A stretch of 64,000 nucleotides of DNA, from NCBI GenBank assembly GCA_900471515.1, contig UCFC01000020.1, positions 82,174 to 146,173 on the forward strand. Reading direction: 5' to 3'. Shown in pieces: positions 18,554 through 29,168 of the stretch. How positions within the stretch are numbered: position 1 is the first letter of the stretch; every line of letters starts with the position of its first letter. This stretch comes from Hyphomicrobiales bacterium (GTDB lineage: Bacteria; Pseudomonadota; Alphaproteobacteria; Rhizobiales; Rhizobiaceae). The notes under the pieces were generated by a model. It saw nothing but the letters and a program-made list of their open reading frames with translations. It did not search any database and was not told the origin of the DNA. The translations under genes and the position numbers were made by a program.

Positions 18554-20044
18554 TCAACCGTTGCTGGCGAGCATGGAAATCTTGTTCCCCATGGACTCGC
18601 CGTTCTTGTCGAGCAGGCGGGTCGGGTAGTCGCCGGTGAAATAATGGTCGGTGAACTGCGGCCGGGCCGGGTTGCGGTCCTCGCCGCCGACGGCGCGATA
18701 GAGGCCGTTGATCGACAGGAAGGCGAGCGAATCCGCGCCGATATATTTCGCCATGGCTTGGACATCGGCATACTGGTTGGCGAGCAGCTTGTCGGCGTCA
18801 GGCGTATCGATGCCGTAGAAATCCGGGAAGAAGATCATCGGGCTCGCAACGCGGATATGCACTTCCCTGGCGCCGGCCTCGCGGATCATCTGCACGATCT
18901 TCAGCGAAGTCGTGCCGCGCACGATGGAATCGTCCACCAACACCACGCGCTTGCCTTCGATCATCGCCCGGTTGGCGGAATGTTTCAGCTTCACGCCGAA
19001 GGCGCGGATCTGCTGCGTCGGCTCGATGAAGGTGCGGCCGACATAGTGGTTGCGGATGATGCCGTATTCGAACGGAATGCCGCTTTCCTGCGCATAACCG
19101 AGGGCCGCAGGCGTGCCGCCATCGGGAACCGGCACGATCACGTCGGCATCGACGGGCGATTCCTTGGCGAGGTTCATGCCCATGTTCTTGCGCGTCGTAT
19201 AGACGTTGCGGCCGCCGACGACCGAGTCCGGGCGGGCGAAATAGACATATTCGAACAGGCAGAGCCGCTCGGGCTGCTGCTTGTTCGGCTTGCGGGCATC
19301 GATGCTGATCGAACCGTCGGGCTGGATTTCGCAGATGACGACCTCGCCGTTCTCCACGTCGCGGATGAACTTGGCGCCGATAATGTCGAGCGCGCAGGTT
19401 TCCGAGCAGAAGATCGGCTTGCCGTCGAGTTCGCCCATGACGAGCGGGCGGATGCCGGTGGGGTCGCGTGCCGCAATCAGCTTCGTGCGCGTCATGGCGA
19501 GCATCGAATAGCCGCCTTCCATCTGGCGGATGGCGTCGATGAAGCGGTCGGCGGTGGAGGTGTGGCGCGAGCGGGCGATGAGGTGCAGGACGACTTCGGT
19601 ATCGGATGTCGACTGACAGATGGCGCCGGTGGCGATGATCTGGCGGCGCAGCGTCAGGCCGTTGGTGAAATTGCCGTTATGGGCAATGGCGATGCCGCCT
19701 TCTTCCAGTTCGGCAAACAGCGGCTGCACGTTGCGCATCGCCACTTCGCCCGTCGTCGAATAGCGCGTATGGCCGATCGAGATGCTGCCGGGCAGGCGGG
19801 CGAGCGTCATCGGATTGGTATAGTGGTCGCCGACGAGGCCCATATGGCGCTCCTGGTGGAAGCGCTTGCCGTCGAAGGAGACGATGCCGGCCGCTTCCTG
19901 CCCGCGATGCTGGAGCGCGTGCAGGCCGAGCGCCGTCAGCGCCGCGGCATCGTCATGTCCCAGAATTCCGAAAACGCCGCATTCTTCATGCAGCGTATCT
20001 CCGTCGAGCGGATCGTCAATCGGGAAGGAATGGGACTGGTTCAT
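18554..20044 (-). CDS. purF: Amidophosphoribosyltransferase
   Basis: 496 residues, the first enzyme of de novo purine synthesis, forming 5-phosphoribosylamine from PRPP and glutamine. A 21-residue propeptide precedes the catalytic Cys22 in EECGVFGI, followed by the glutaminase residues HALQHRGQE and HTRYSTTG; the PRPP-binding motif VVLVDDSIVRGTT marks the phosphoribosyltransferase domain. The ATG at 20044 is the only sensible start. cvpA lies 228 bases upstream on the same strand, the classical cvpA-purF order. Confidence 0.96.
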   Translation of the reverse strand: MNQSHSFPIDDPLDGDTLHEECGVFGILGHDDAAALTALGLHALQHRGQEAAGIVSFDGKRFHQERHMGLVGDHYTNPMTLARLPGSISIGHTRYSTTGEVAMRNVQPLFAELEEGGIAIAHNGNFTNGLTLRRQIIATGAICQSTSDTEVVLHLIARSRHTSTADRFIDAIRQMEGGYSMLAMTRTKLIAARDPTGIRPLVMGELDGKPIFCSETCALDIIGAKFIRDVENGEVVICEIQPDGSISIDARKPNKQQPERLCLFEYVYFARPDSVVGGRNVYTTRKNMGMNLAKESPVDADVIVPVPDGGTPAALGYAQESGIPFEYGIIRNHYVGRTFIEPTQQIRAFGVKLKHSANRAMIEGKRVVLVDDSIVRGTTSLKIVQMIREAGAREVHIRVASPMIFFPDFYGIDTPDADKLLANQYADVQAMAKYIGADSLAFLSINGLYRAVGGEDRNPARPQFTDHYFTGDYPTRLLDKNGESMGNKISMLASNG

Positions 20045-20272
20045 TTCTGCGGGCCTCTGCTCTCACAAGAATGGATCGGCTTTCCTGCAGCATGATACCG
20101 GAAATCTCTGAGCTTTCCGATAGGTCATGCCGAACGGCATCTGCCTCAAAGCCCGCTTGCCGGCTCTGAAACGGCTGAGGCCCGGCAGAGCGGAATGCCC
20201 GGCCGGACCTTGGTCTTACGTCCCGCTCAAATGGCAATTGCCAGGCCGCGGGTCAAGCTCGTGAACACTGCG

Positions 20273-20893
20273 TCAATTCGATGGCTGCTGTGCGCCATTG
20301 GCAGGCGCGGGTGCTGCGTCTTCCGCCGGAGCCTGATCGCTGGCCGGCGCATTCTCTTCCGTCGTGTGCGCGCCCTGAAGCTTCTCCGTAATGCTCTTCT
20401 GGATCATCTGGGCGAATTCATCCGGCAGGACCGCCTGCAGGCGAACGACGAGCGAATCCAGGAACGGCTTCGATTTGGCATTGTTGACCCAGGCCGGGCG
20501 GTGGTCGGCATCGACCAGCCAGTTCCAGAAGGCAACAGCGACGACGAGCAGAAGTATGCCGCGCGCTGCGCCGAAGAGGAAGCCCAAAGTGCGGTCGAGC
20601 GCGCCGATGCGGCTGTCGATGATGAAATCGGCGATCTTCATCGTGATGAAGGAGATGACGATCAGCGCGATCAGGAAGACGACGGCAGCCGAGCCGACGA
20701 TGGCGATGCGGTCGTCGTCGGTATATTTCTTCGCATAAGGCACGAGATAGGGGTAGAGATAGTAGGCGGCGGCTGCCGAGCCGCCCCAGCTCGCGATCGA
20801 GAGGATTTCGCGCGAGAAGCCGCGGACCATTGCCAATACGGCGGAGAAGAGCACGACGCCGATGACAATACCGTCGAAAATCGTAATGGGCAT
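20273..20893 (-). CDS. cvpA: CvpA family membrane protein
   Basis: 206 residues. Four hydrophobic helices fill the first 135 residues, with the family start FDGIVIGVVLFSAVLAMVRG and the motif DRTLGFLFGAARG. The tail after residue 165 is disordered, acidic and Ala/Pro-rich. CvpA was named for colicin V production in E. coli and in several bacteria supports envelope stress tolerance; the mechanism is not settled. The gap to purF (20045-20272) shows nothing else that I can name. Confidence 0.92.
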   Translation of the reverse strand: MPITIFDGIVIGVVLFSAVLAMVRGFSREILSIASWGGSAAAAYYLYPYLVPYAKKYTDDDRIAIVGSAAVVFLIALIVISFITMKIADFIIDSRIGALDRTLGFLFGAARGILLLVVAVAFWNWLVDADHRPAWVNNAKSKPFLDSLVVRLQAVLPDEFAQMIQKSITEKLQGAHTTEENAPASDQAPAEDAAPAPANGAQQPSN

Positions 20894-20983
20894 ATAAATT
20901 CCACTCCAGACTGCCGCCTTGCCGGCCGCGTCGCGCCTTGTTTTGGCTGATCCTATAGCATCTCCGCTATTGGTGATGAAGGA

Positions 20984-22384
20984 TCAAACGTCTTCTTCCA
21001 CACGCTGCAGCGCCCCTTTCGATCCGGCAATGCGCGCGACCAGATCCGGCAGGCTCTCGATCTCGCTCCAGCGGCCGCTGCCCTTCGGCAGATCGGCGGA
21101 GCCGGATGGGAGCAGAGCCGCCGAAAACCCCAGCTTTTCGGCTTCTTTAAGGCGCTGGGCGGTTTGCGCAACCGGCCGGACGGCGCCCGACAGACTGACT
21201 TCGCCGAAATAGACGCAATCGGCCGGAAGGGCAATACCGGCAAGTGAGGAAACGAGGGCCGACGCCACCGCCAGATCGGCCGCCGGTTCGGAGATGCGAA
21301 GGCCGCCGGCAATGTTGAGATAGACGTCGTGCTGGCCGAGCCGCACGCCGCAATGGGCTTCCAGAACCGCAAGGATCATCGACAGGCGGGCGGAGTCCCA
21401 GCCGACGACGGCGCGTCGCGGCGTGCCGAGCGAAGTCGGCGCCACCAGCGCCTGAACCTCGACGAGCACGGGCCGCGTGCCCTCCATGCCGGCAAAGACG
21501 GCTGCCCCCGGCGATTTTTCGTTGCGCTCGCCGAGGAAGAGTTCGGACGGGTTGGCGACTTCGCGCAGGCCCTTGTCCGACATTTCGAAGACGCCGATCT
21601 CGTCGGTCGGCCCGAAACGGTTCTTGACCGTGCGCAGGATGCGGTAGTGATGGCCGCGGTCGCCTTCGAAATAGAGTACGGCGTCGACCATGTGCTCGAC
21701 GACGCGCGGGCCGGCGATCTGGCCGTCCTTGGTCACATGGCCGACAAGCACCATGGCCGCACCCGTCTGCTTGGCGAAACGGATCATCGACTGAACGCCG
21801 GTGCGCACCTGCGTCACCGTGCCCGGCGCGGATTCGGCAAGCTCGCTCCAGAGCGTCTGGATGGAATCGATGATGACAAGGTCGGGGCGTTTTCCTTCCG
21901 CGAGCGTCGCCAGAATGTCCTCGACATTGGTTTCGGCCGCCAGCAGCACATCGGTATCGGCCGCCGCCAGGCGCTGGGCGCGCAGACGCACCTGCGCCAC
22001 CGCCTCTTCGCCCGAGACATAGATGATCCGGTGCCCGCGCCGCGACAGCGCTGCGGCCGCCTGCATGAGCAGCGTCGACTTGCCGATACCGGGATCGCCG
22101 CCGACCAGCACCGCCGAGCCGCGCACGAAGCCGCCGCCGGTGACGCGGTCGAGTTCGGAAATGCCGGTATGGATGCGCGGCGCTTCCTCGATCTCGCCCG
22201 ACAGCGCCGTCAGCGCCACCGGCCGGCCCTTCTTCGGCGTCTTGGCCGGGCCGCCGCCGATGCCGCCCATCGGGTCTTCCTCGACGATGGTGTTCCACTC
22301 GCCGCAATTGTCGCATTTGCCGGCCCAGCGGTTATGCACCGCGCCGCAGCTCTGGCAGATGAATTGTGTTCTGGCCTTGGCCAT
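20984..22384 (-). CDS. radA: DNA repair protein RadA
   Basis: 466 residues. The N-terminal zinc finger is C-x2-C-x11-C-x2-C (FICQSCGAVHNRWAGKCDNC), then the RecA-like ATPase with Walker A GGDPGIGKST, the RadA-specific KNRFG motif, and a C-terminal Lon-like domain (about 290-450). RadA is a helicase that drives branch migration of recombination intermediates. The ATG at 22384 is chosen over a TTG one codon upstream. It is followed closely by cvpA on the same strand (90-base gap). Confidence 0.95.
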   Translation of the reverse strand: MAKARTQFICQSCGAVHNRWAGKCDNCGEWNTIVEEDPMGGIGGGPAKTPKKGRPVALTALSGEIEEAPRIHTGISELDRVTGGGFVRGSAVLVGGDPGIGKSTLLMQAAAALSRRGHRIIYVSGEEAVAQVRLRAQRLAAADTDVLLAAETNVEDILATLAEGKRPDLVIIDSIQTLWSELAESAPGTVTQVRTGVQSMIRFAKQTGAAMVLVGHVTKDGQIAGPRVVEHMVDAVLYFEGDRGHHYRILRTVKNRFGPTDEIGVFEMSDKGLREVANPSELFLGERNEKSPGAAVFAGMEGTRPVLVEVQALVAPTSLGTPRRAVVGWDSARLSMILAVLEAHCGVRLGQHDVYLNIAGGLRISEPAADLAVASALVSSLAGIALPADCVYFGEVSLSGAVRPVAQTAQRLKEAEKLGFSAALLPSGSADLPKGSGRWSEIESLPDLVARIAGSKGALQRVEEDV

Positions 22385-22437
22385 CAATGACTGCTTTCAG
22401 GTAGGGGCACGCAAGTGCCCGAATCGGATTTCCGCCC

Positions 22438-22541
22438 CAGAGCATATCCGTTTTTTCTTCGAAACACGGACAAGCTCCATCTCTTTGCTTTTGCGCAGTC
22501 CCGGACGCAAAACCGCTGCGCATTTTTGCTGGAATTGTTTC
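22438..22541 (-). repeat. Composite intergenic repeat between radA and lysE-like gene
   Basis: Two parts. 22496-22541, read on minus, is a copy of the 56-bp array family (CAATTCCAGCAAAA ... GCGGTTTTGCGTCC). 22438-22478 is a separate imperfect palindrome (AGAGCATATCCGTTTTTT ... AAACACGGACAAGCTCC). Both are in the divergent intergenic region 22385-22630, which otherwise holds the two promoters. Confidence 0.7.
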
Positions 22542-22630
22542 GGACAATGGCTTCCGGCACCGATCAAAACTAATGATTTTCCCATCAGCGGCCGGGCTGG
22601 CAACATCCGCAGCCTGATAAAGGATACGTA

Positions 22631-23266
22631 ATGCTCGATTATTCGCTCGCCCACTGGATCGGTTTCTTCACGGCAGCGGTTCTCCTGAACCTCTCGCCCG
22701 GTCCCGATATGGCCTTCATCCTCGGCCACACGATCAAGGGCGACACGCGCGCCGGTTTCTCGGCCGTTTTCGGCATCTGGACCGGCGCCTGCATGCATGT
22801 GCTTCTGGCCGCTTTCGGCCTGTCGGCGATCCTTGCCGCCTCGGCCATCGCCTTTTCCACGATCAAATGGATAGGCGCGATCTATCTCGTCTGGCTCGGC
22901 ATCCAGGCGCTGCACTCGAAAGGCGAGGGCGGTTTTGTTCGTGCGGCGGGCGAGACGCTCGGCTGGCAGCGCATTTATCGGCAGGGCGTGCTGGTCTCGC
23001 TGCTCAATCCGAAGGTTGCGATCTTCTTTCTCGCCTTCCTGCCGCAATTCGTCGTGGCGGGCGCAGGCCCGGCATGGCTGCAGCTTGCCGTCCACGGCGG
23101 CCTCGTCATCGTCGTGGCCGCCTTCATCGAGCCGCCGCTGATCCTTGCGGGAGGGCGGCTTGCCGATCTCTTCAGGCAGAATGCGAAGATCGGCCTGTGG
23201 CTCGACCGCGGTCTCGGCGCGTTGTTCGTGGCGCTCGGCGTCCGCCTCGCGCTCACCACCCGCTGA
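22631..23266 (+). CDS. LysE/RhtB family amino acid exporter
   Basis: 211 residues, six predicted helices. The family N-terminus is clear: FFTAAVLLNLSPGPDMAFIL and GHTIKGDTRAGF, with LNPKVAIFFLAFLPQF in the middle. Members export amino acids such as lysine, threonine or homoserine lactone; the substrate cannot be inferred. It is convergent with alr, leaving two bases between the stop codons. Confidence 0.92.
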   Translation: MLDYSLAHWIGFFTAAVLLNLSPGPDMAFILGHTIKGDTRAGFSAVFGIWTGACMHVLLAAFGLSAILAASAIAFSTIKWIGAIYLVWLGIQALHSKGEGGFVRAAGETLGWQRIYRQGVLVSLLNPKVAIFFLAFLPQFVVAGAGPAWLQLAVHGGLVIVVAAFIEPPLILAGGRLADLFRQNAKIGLWLDRGLGALFVALGVRLALTTR

Positions 23267-23268
23267 GG

Positions 23269-24435
23269 CTATTCCTCGTCCGTCACGTATTTGCGCTCGT
23301 GGCGCAGGCCGATGCTCGTCAGCATCTCGTAGCCGATCGTGCCCGCGGCCTTGGCCGCCTCGTCGACGGGAATGTTCTTGCCGAAAAGCTCGATATAGTC
23401 GCCGGCGCGCACGGCACCGTCCGGCAGGTCGGTCACGTCGAAGATCGTCTGGTCCATGGTGATGCGGCCGGCGACCGGCACCTTGCGGCCGGCAATGAAG
23501 CCCTGTCCGCCCTGCGGCACGGCCTGGCGCAACGGCACGCCCCCGCTCGACTGGCTGCGCATATAGCCGTCGGCATAACCGGCCGAAACGATCGCCAGCC
23601 GGCTGTCGCGGCCAAGCTCCAGCGCCCGCCCGTAGCTCACGGTTTCGCCGGCCTTGACCGTGCGGACCTGGATGATGCGTGCCTCGGCCGTTGCCACCGG
23701 ACGCATCGGGTTCGCCATGCCGTTGACGGCCTGCCCGCCATAGATCGCGATGCCCGGCCGGGTAAGATCGAAGTGGTAGTCGTCCCCGAGGAAGATGCCG
23801 CCGGAGGCCGCCAGGCTTGAATCGATACCTTCATAGGCGGCGCTAACCCTGCGGAATGATTCAAGCTGCTGCCTGTTCATGACAGAGGAGTGGTCGTCGC
23901 CGCAGGCAAGATGGCTCATGACCAGCACGGGCGAAAAACTCGCCGGCCGCGAGACGTCGTCGGCGAGCGCGATGGCCTCGTCGACTGTCAGGCCGAGCCG
24001 GTTGAAGCCGGTATCGACATGCAGCGCGCAAGGGTAGTCGCCGTAGTCGGCAAGTACCGCCATCCAGAAGGCAAGCTGCTCTTCCGAGGCGATGATCGGC
24101 ACAAGGTCGTTTTCGAAGAAGCGCCGCTCGGTGCCGGGCCAGATGCCGGCGAGCACGAAGATGCGGGCCTCGGGGGCAAACATGCGCAGCGTTACGCCCT
24201 CATCGACGGTTGCCACGAAGAAATCCCGCGCGCCGGCGAGATAGAGCGCTTCGCCGGCATCCTCGATCCCCATCCCGTAGGCATCCGCCTTGACGACGGC
24301 GGCCGTGCGCGCCTTGCCGGAACGCCGCGCCATGTCCCGCCAGTTGTCGGTGAGCGCCGTCAGGTCGACGGTCAGCCGCAGGCCGGCGGAGGCAAAAAGG
24401 TCGTCGTCTTCGAAGGGGATGGAAAAATCTGTCAT
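23269..24435 (-). CDS. alr: Alanine racemase
   Basis: 388 residues, converting L- to D-alanine for peptidoglycan. The PLP lysine is in AVVKADAYGMG (about residue 48) and the catalytic Tyr of the C-terminal domain is in SAGYADGYMR. The N-terminus is a little longer than usual (MTDFSIPFEDDDLFASAG precedes the first barrel strand). Only one alr is visible, so catabolic versus biosynthetic type cannot be decided. It diverges from the AraC-type regulator. Confidence 0.94.
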   Translation of the reverse strand: MTDFSIPFEDDDLFASAGLRLTVDLTALTDNWRDMARRSGKARTAAVVKADAYGMGIEDAGEALYLAGARDFFVATVDEGVTLRMFAPEARIFVLAGIWPGTERRFFENDLVPIIASEEQLAFWMAVLADYGDYPCALHVDTGFNRLGLTVDEAIALADDVSRPASFSPVLVMSHLACGDDHSSVMNRQQLESFRRVSAAYEGIDSSLAASGGIFLGDDYHFDLTRPGIAIYGGQAVNGMANPMRPVATAEARIIQVRTVKAGETVSYGRALELGRDSRLAIVSAGYADGYMRSQSSGGVPLRQAVPQGGQGFIAGRKVPVAGRITMDQTIFDVTDLPDGAVRAGDYIELFGKNIPVDEAAKAAGTIGYEMLTSIGLRHERKYVTDEE

Positions 24436-24589
24436 GAATCGCCGCGCTGAAAGGGAAAGGAAAATGCTGCCAATACTCTAGAGGCCATTGTGGCAAAGAG
24501 AAAGCATGAGGGGGCGACATAGCGGGCTTTCCTCACATGCGATCACTTTTGTTCAAGACGCAGGCAGGCCGCCGCGCTAATCTTGCGGG

Positions 24590-25447
24590 ATGCAGAACGT
24601 ATCGCAGAAAGAGGCGGCAGAGGCCATGCCGCTTGCCAAGGTGGAAACGGCCCGCTTCTGGCGGGACAGCCGCTTCCGCGACATGGAGTGCCTGAGCGCC
24701 AGCTTCCTCACGCATGAATATGCGCCGCACGCCCATGACACGTTCAGCATCGGCGCGATCGAAAGCGGCAGCCAGATCGCCACGCTGGGCGGCAGGCGGG
24801 AGGAGACCGGCCCCGGCGACCTCTATCTGATCGATCCCGGCGTCGTCCACGACGGCGCTCCCGGCGGCGAGGGCTATCGCTACCGGATGATCTACCCGGA
24901 CACGAAGCTCTTCATCGATATTCTGGAAGACGTCACCGGCAAGGCCTTCAACGCGACGCCGTCCTTTGCCGGGCCGCTGCCGCGCGATCCGCAGCTTGCC
25001 AAAGCCTTCCACATCGCCCATCGCACCCTTGAAAGCGGTGCCGGCGCGCTGGAATCCGATGAAAGCATGTTCTCGGTGCTGGCCGCGATCTTCGCCCGTT
25101 ACGGCAGCACGCTTGTCGTGCCCGTCGATACCAAGGAACGCAGCGCCGTCGCCCGCGCCCGCGATTACCTGATCGAGAATTTCGACAGCGATGTCGGCCT
25201 TGAGGAACTGGCCGGGGTGGCGGGACTGAGCCGCGCCCATCTGATCCGTGCGTTCCGCCGGGAATATCACATTACCCCGCACGCCTTCCTGACGGACCGG
25301 CGCGTGCTCGTTGCCCGGCAGCTGCTGAGGGAAGGCCGCATGCCGGCCGATGTCGCGGTCGAATGCGGCTTTGCCGACCAGGCGCATTTCACCCGCCACT
25401 TCAAGTCGCGCACCGGCGTCACGCCCGGCCAGTTCCGCGCCGGTTAG
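24590..25447 (+). CDS. AraC family transcriptional regulator
   Basis: 285 residues. The N-terminal half is a cupin-type sensor domain (HAHDTFSIGAIESGSQIA, GDLYLIDPGVVHDG), and the C-terminal 100 residues hold two helix-turn-helix units (LEELAGVAGLSRAHLIRAFRR; ADVAVECGFADQAHFTRHFK). The next two genes on the same strand are azlCD, and AraC/AzlC pairs are common, so regulation of the exporter is a reasonable inference. The sensed ligand is unknown. Confidence 0.9.
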   Translation: MQNVSQKEAAEAMPLAKVETARFWRDSRFRDMECLSASFLTHEYAPHAHDTFSIGAIESGSQIATLGGRREETGPGDLYLIDPGVVHDGAPGGEGYRYRMIYPDTKLFIDILEDVTGKAFNATPSFAGPLPRDPQLAKAFHIAHRTLESGAGALESDESMFSVLAAIFARYGSTLVVPVDTKERSAVARARDYLIENFDSDVGLEELAGVAGLSRAHLIRAFRREYHITPHAFLTDRRVLVARQLLREGRMPADVAVECGFADQAHFTRHFKSRTGVTPGQFRAG

Positions 25448-25531
25448 CGCCTCTTCTGGCCGGGATGCTTAAATCCGGCCGCGAAAGACACCAAATCACT
25501 TTCGTTCAATACAGGCTTCCATGCTCCCGGC

Positions 25532-25590
25532 TAGAGCAATTCCAGCAAAGGCGTGAAACGGTTTTGCGTCCGGAATTGTAGAGAAAACAA
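25532..25590 (+). repeat. Single diverged copy of the 56-bp repeat family
   Basis: GCAATTCCAGCAAAG ... ACGGTTTTGCGTCCGGAATTG, plus orientation, between the AraC gene and azlC. Compared with the array units the middle reads GGCGTGAAACG. Apart from this copy the 221-base gap 25448-25668 shows nothing further. Confidence 0.8.
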
Positions 25591-25668
25591 TGAGCTAGAG
25601 CGTTGAAGGCGACTGCGTTTTCGCCGGAAATGCTCTACGCCTCGGCCATCTTGATGTGGAGGTTGCCA

Positions 25669-26388
25669 ATGCTGCAACAGAGCCGGCCAGCCGGCAAAAG
25701 TCCGATCCGCGAGTTTCTGGGCGGCGTGCGCGCCATTTTCCCGCTGATCGTCGCCGTCCTGCCGATCGGCCTCGTCTTCGGCGCCGTTTCGGCCACCAAG
25801 GGGCTTTCCGCCCTGGAGACGGCGCTGATGAGCGCGCTCGTCTTTGCCGGCGGTTCGCAATTCGTGGCGATGGATATCTGGACGCATCCGGCAAGCTGGA
25901 TCGGCGTCGGTTTCGCGGCCCTGCTCGTCAATATCCGCCACGTGCTGATGAGCGCCTCGATCGGCACGAAGATGCAGGCCTTCCCCGGCATCAGGCGCTA
26001 TGTCGCCATGCTTTTCCTGGCAGACGAACTCTGGGCCATGGCGGAATTCCGCGCCGGCACGACGCGGCTGACGCCGGCCTGGTATGCCGGCATCGTCGCG
26101 CCCTTCTACCTGACCTGGGTCGGCTCGTCGCTTGCAGGCGCGCTGCTTGGCGCCTTTCTCGGCGATCCCGCCGTCATCGGCCTCGACTTTGCCTTTCCGG
26201 CCGTCTTCATCGTGCTGGTCATGGGCTTCCGGAAGGGGCCGGAGACGGGCGCCGTGCTTGCCGCCAGCGGCCTTGCCGCCGTTGCCGTCCACCAGTTCGT
26301 GCCCGGTGTGTGGTATATCGCGGCCGGCGCGCTGGCCGGCCTGGCAATGGCGCTCTGGCGGGGCCGGGCAAAGGAGCAGCACACATGA
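25669..26388 (+). CDS. azlC: AzlC family branched-chain amino acid exporter, large subunit
   Basis: 239 residues from ATG 25669, which has GGAGG seven bases upstream; the frame is open for 22 more codons. Hydrophobic helices fill the protein; LPIGLVFGAVSATKGLS, FAGGSQFVAMD and NIRHVLMSASI are AzlC landmarks. With AzlD it forms a two-component exporter of branched-chain amino acids or analogues such as azaleucine. The stop overlaps the azlD ATG by four bases. Confidence 0.92.
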   Translation: MLQQSRPAGKSPIREFLGGVRAIFPLIVAVLPIGLVFGAVSATKGLSALETALMSALVFAGGSQFVAMDIWTHPASWIGVGFAALLVNIRHVLMSASIGTKMQAFPGIRRYVAMLFLADELWAMAEFRAGTTRLTPAWYAGIVAPFYLTWVGSSLAGALLGAFLGDPAVIGLDFAFPAVFIVLVMGFRKGPETGAVLAASGLAAVAVHQFVPGVWYIAAGALAGLAMALWRGRAKEQHT

Positions 26389-26687
26389 CGCTCGATTTCA
26401 ACACGCTGCTCGCCATCCTCGCCATGGCCGTGGCGACGATCTTCACCCGCATCAGCGGCCTCGTGCTGATCCGCTACGTGGAGATCGACGAGATCAGGCG
26501 AGCCGCGATCGAAGCCATCCCGCCGGCCGTGCTGATGGCCGTCATCGCCCCCACCGCCTTTGCGACCGGCTGGGCGGAGACCCTCGCCTGCGTGGCAACG
26601 GCAATCGCCGCAAGCCGCCTGCCGATGCTGGCAAGCGTCGTGGTCGGGGTTGCGACGGTGGCGCTTCTTCGCGGAGCAGGTCTCTGA
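26385..26687 (+). CDS. azlD: AzlD family small subunit of branched-chain amino acid exporter
   Basis: 100 residues with three to four hydrophobic segments (TLLAILAMAVATIFTR, IPPAVLMAVIAPTAFA). The TR-x-SG-x2-L pattern near residue 21 is typical of AzlD. It is translationally coupled to azlC (ATGA overlap) and ends 31 bases before the convergent dnaB stop. Confidence 0.9.
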   Translation: MTLDFNTLLAILAMAVATIFTRISGLVLIRYVEIDEIRRAAIEAIPPAVLMAVIAPTAFATGWAETLACVATAIAASRLPMLASVVVGVATVALLRGAGL

Positions 26688-26698
26688 GAGAGGCAAGG

Positions 26699-26718
26699 AT
26701 TGACGCGGAAGACCCGCG

Positions 26719-26723
<5 letters not shown>
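26699..26723. terminator. Hairpin between convergent azlD and dnaB
   Basis: Perfect 10-bp arms ATTGACGCGG (26699-26708) and CCGCGTCAAT (26714-26723) with a 5-base loop. The right arm includes the dnaB stop codon. The position between convergent genes suggests a shared terminator, although there is no long T-run. Confidence 0.5.
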
Positions 26724-28221
<1,498 letters not shown>

Positions 28222-28468
28222 CCGTACTGTCTTTTTTCCAGAACCCGGATTTGCAGGGCCGGCCGCAAAAATCAAGCCTCGCGCGGCAACTGCGTCCAAG
28301 CCGTCGCCAAATGGGCGGCGATGTGCCCATTGTTCGACTTCTCCACAGTCGCAGCGTCCCGTCAGCCGAAAATTTCCGAACTGTCACCCATGCGACACGC
28401 TGCCGGCGGCGACTCACTTTGCCGCTTCGGCGCCGGGATATATTAGCGGCGCGGATTGCAGGGCGCAG

Positions 28469-28500
28469 CAAAAAAGCCGGCACATTGCGCAGCGCCGGCT
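28469..28500 (-). terminator. Second of two tandem terminators after rplI
   Basis: AGCCGGC ... GCCGGCT stem followed on minus by TTTTTT. It lies downstream of the stronger hairpin at 28519-28545, together ending the ribosomal protein operon before dnaB. Confidence 0.65.
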
Positions 28501-28518
28501 GTGGACAATCCGCCAACG

Positions 28519-28545
28519 AAAAAAGCCCGGCGCAGGGCCGGGCTT
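28519..28545 (-). terminator. Intrinsic terminator after rplI
   Basis: On minus AAAGCCCGGC-CCTGC-GCCGGGCTTTTTT: a GC stem with a run of T, 24 bases past the rplI stop. This is a textbook rho-independent terminator. Confidence 0.85.
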
Positions 28546-28568
28546 TGCGATCCGTCCGAAGACAGAAA

Positions 28569-29147
28569 TCATGCTTCGTCTTCGTCGAGGCCGTCGGCTT
28601 CCGGATCGAAGAAGTCTTCCGGACGCAGGGCGTCTTCGTCAACGCCGTAGATGGCGTCGACCGAGGTGAGTTCTTCGCCCTTGGCCTGACGTTCTGCTTC
28701 TTCGACGGAACGGGCGACGTTCAGCTCGACGTTGATTTCAACTTCGGCATGGAGCTGCAGCTCGACCTTGTGCAGGCCGATCGCCTTGATCGGCGTGTTG
28801 AGGTGAACCTGGTTGCGGGAAATGTTGAAACCTTCGGCGGCCAGGACCTCGACGACGTCACGGGCAGCGACGGAGCCGTAGAGCTGGCCGGTTTCGCCGG
28901 CGGAACGCACGACGATGAAGGACTTGCCGTTAAGAACGTCGGCAACCTTCTGGGCTTCGGACTTGCGCTCCAGGTTGCGGGCTTCGAGCGTTGCCCGCTC
29001 GGCTTCGAAACGGGCCTTGTTGGCGGCGTTGGCGCGCAGTGCCTTGCCGAGCGGCAGGAGGTAGTTGCGTGCGAAGCCGTCGCGAACCTTTACGGTTTCG
29101 CCCATCTGGCCGAGCTTGGAGATGCGTTCGAGAAGAATGACTTCCAT
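28569..29147 (-). CDS. rplI: 50S ribosomal protein L9
   Basis: 192 residues, longer than the 149 of E. coli L9. The N-terminal RNA-binding part is canonical ([32 protein letters not shown]), followed by the long connecting helix and the C-terminal domain (FGSVAARD-like [12 protein letters not shown]). The last 40 residues (after [12 protein letters not shown]) are acidic and rich in Glu/Asp, an extension seen in many alphaproteobacteria. The ribosome site is AAGGAAA. It is the last gene of the rpsF operon. Confidence 0.96.
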   Translation of the reverse strand: MEVILLERISKLGQMGETVKVRDGFARNYLLPLGKALRANAANKARFEAERATLEARNLERKSEAQKVADVLNGKSFIVVRSAGETGQLYGSVAARDVVEVLAAEGFNISRNQVHLNTPIKAIGLHKVELQLHAEVEINVELNVARSVEEAERQAKGEELTSVDAIYGVDEDALRPEDFFDPEADGLDEDEA

Positions 29148-29168
29148 GGTGTTTTTCCTTTCTTGTTC

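Noticed and set aside
22631..23266. The LysE gene as an N-acyl-homoserine-lactone exporter tied to quorum sensing
   Set aside because: Family name suggestions of that kind exist, but no luxI/luxR gene is in the window.
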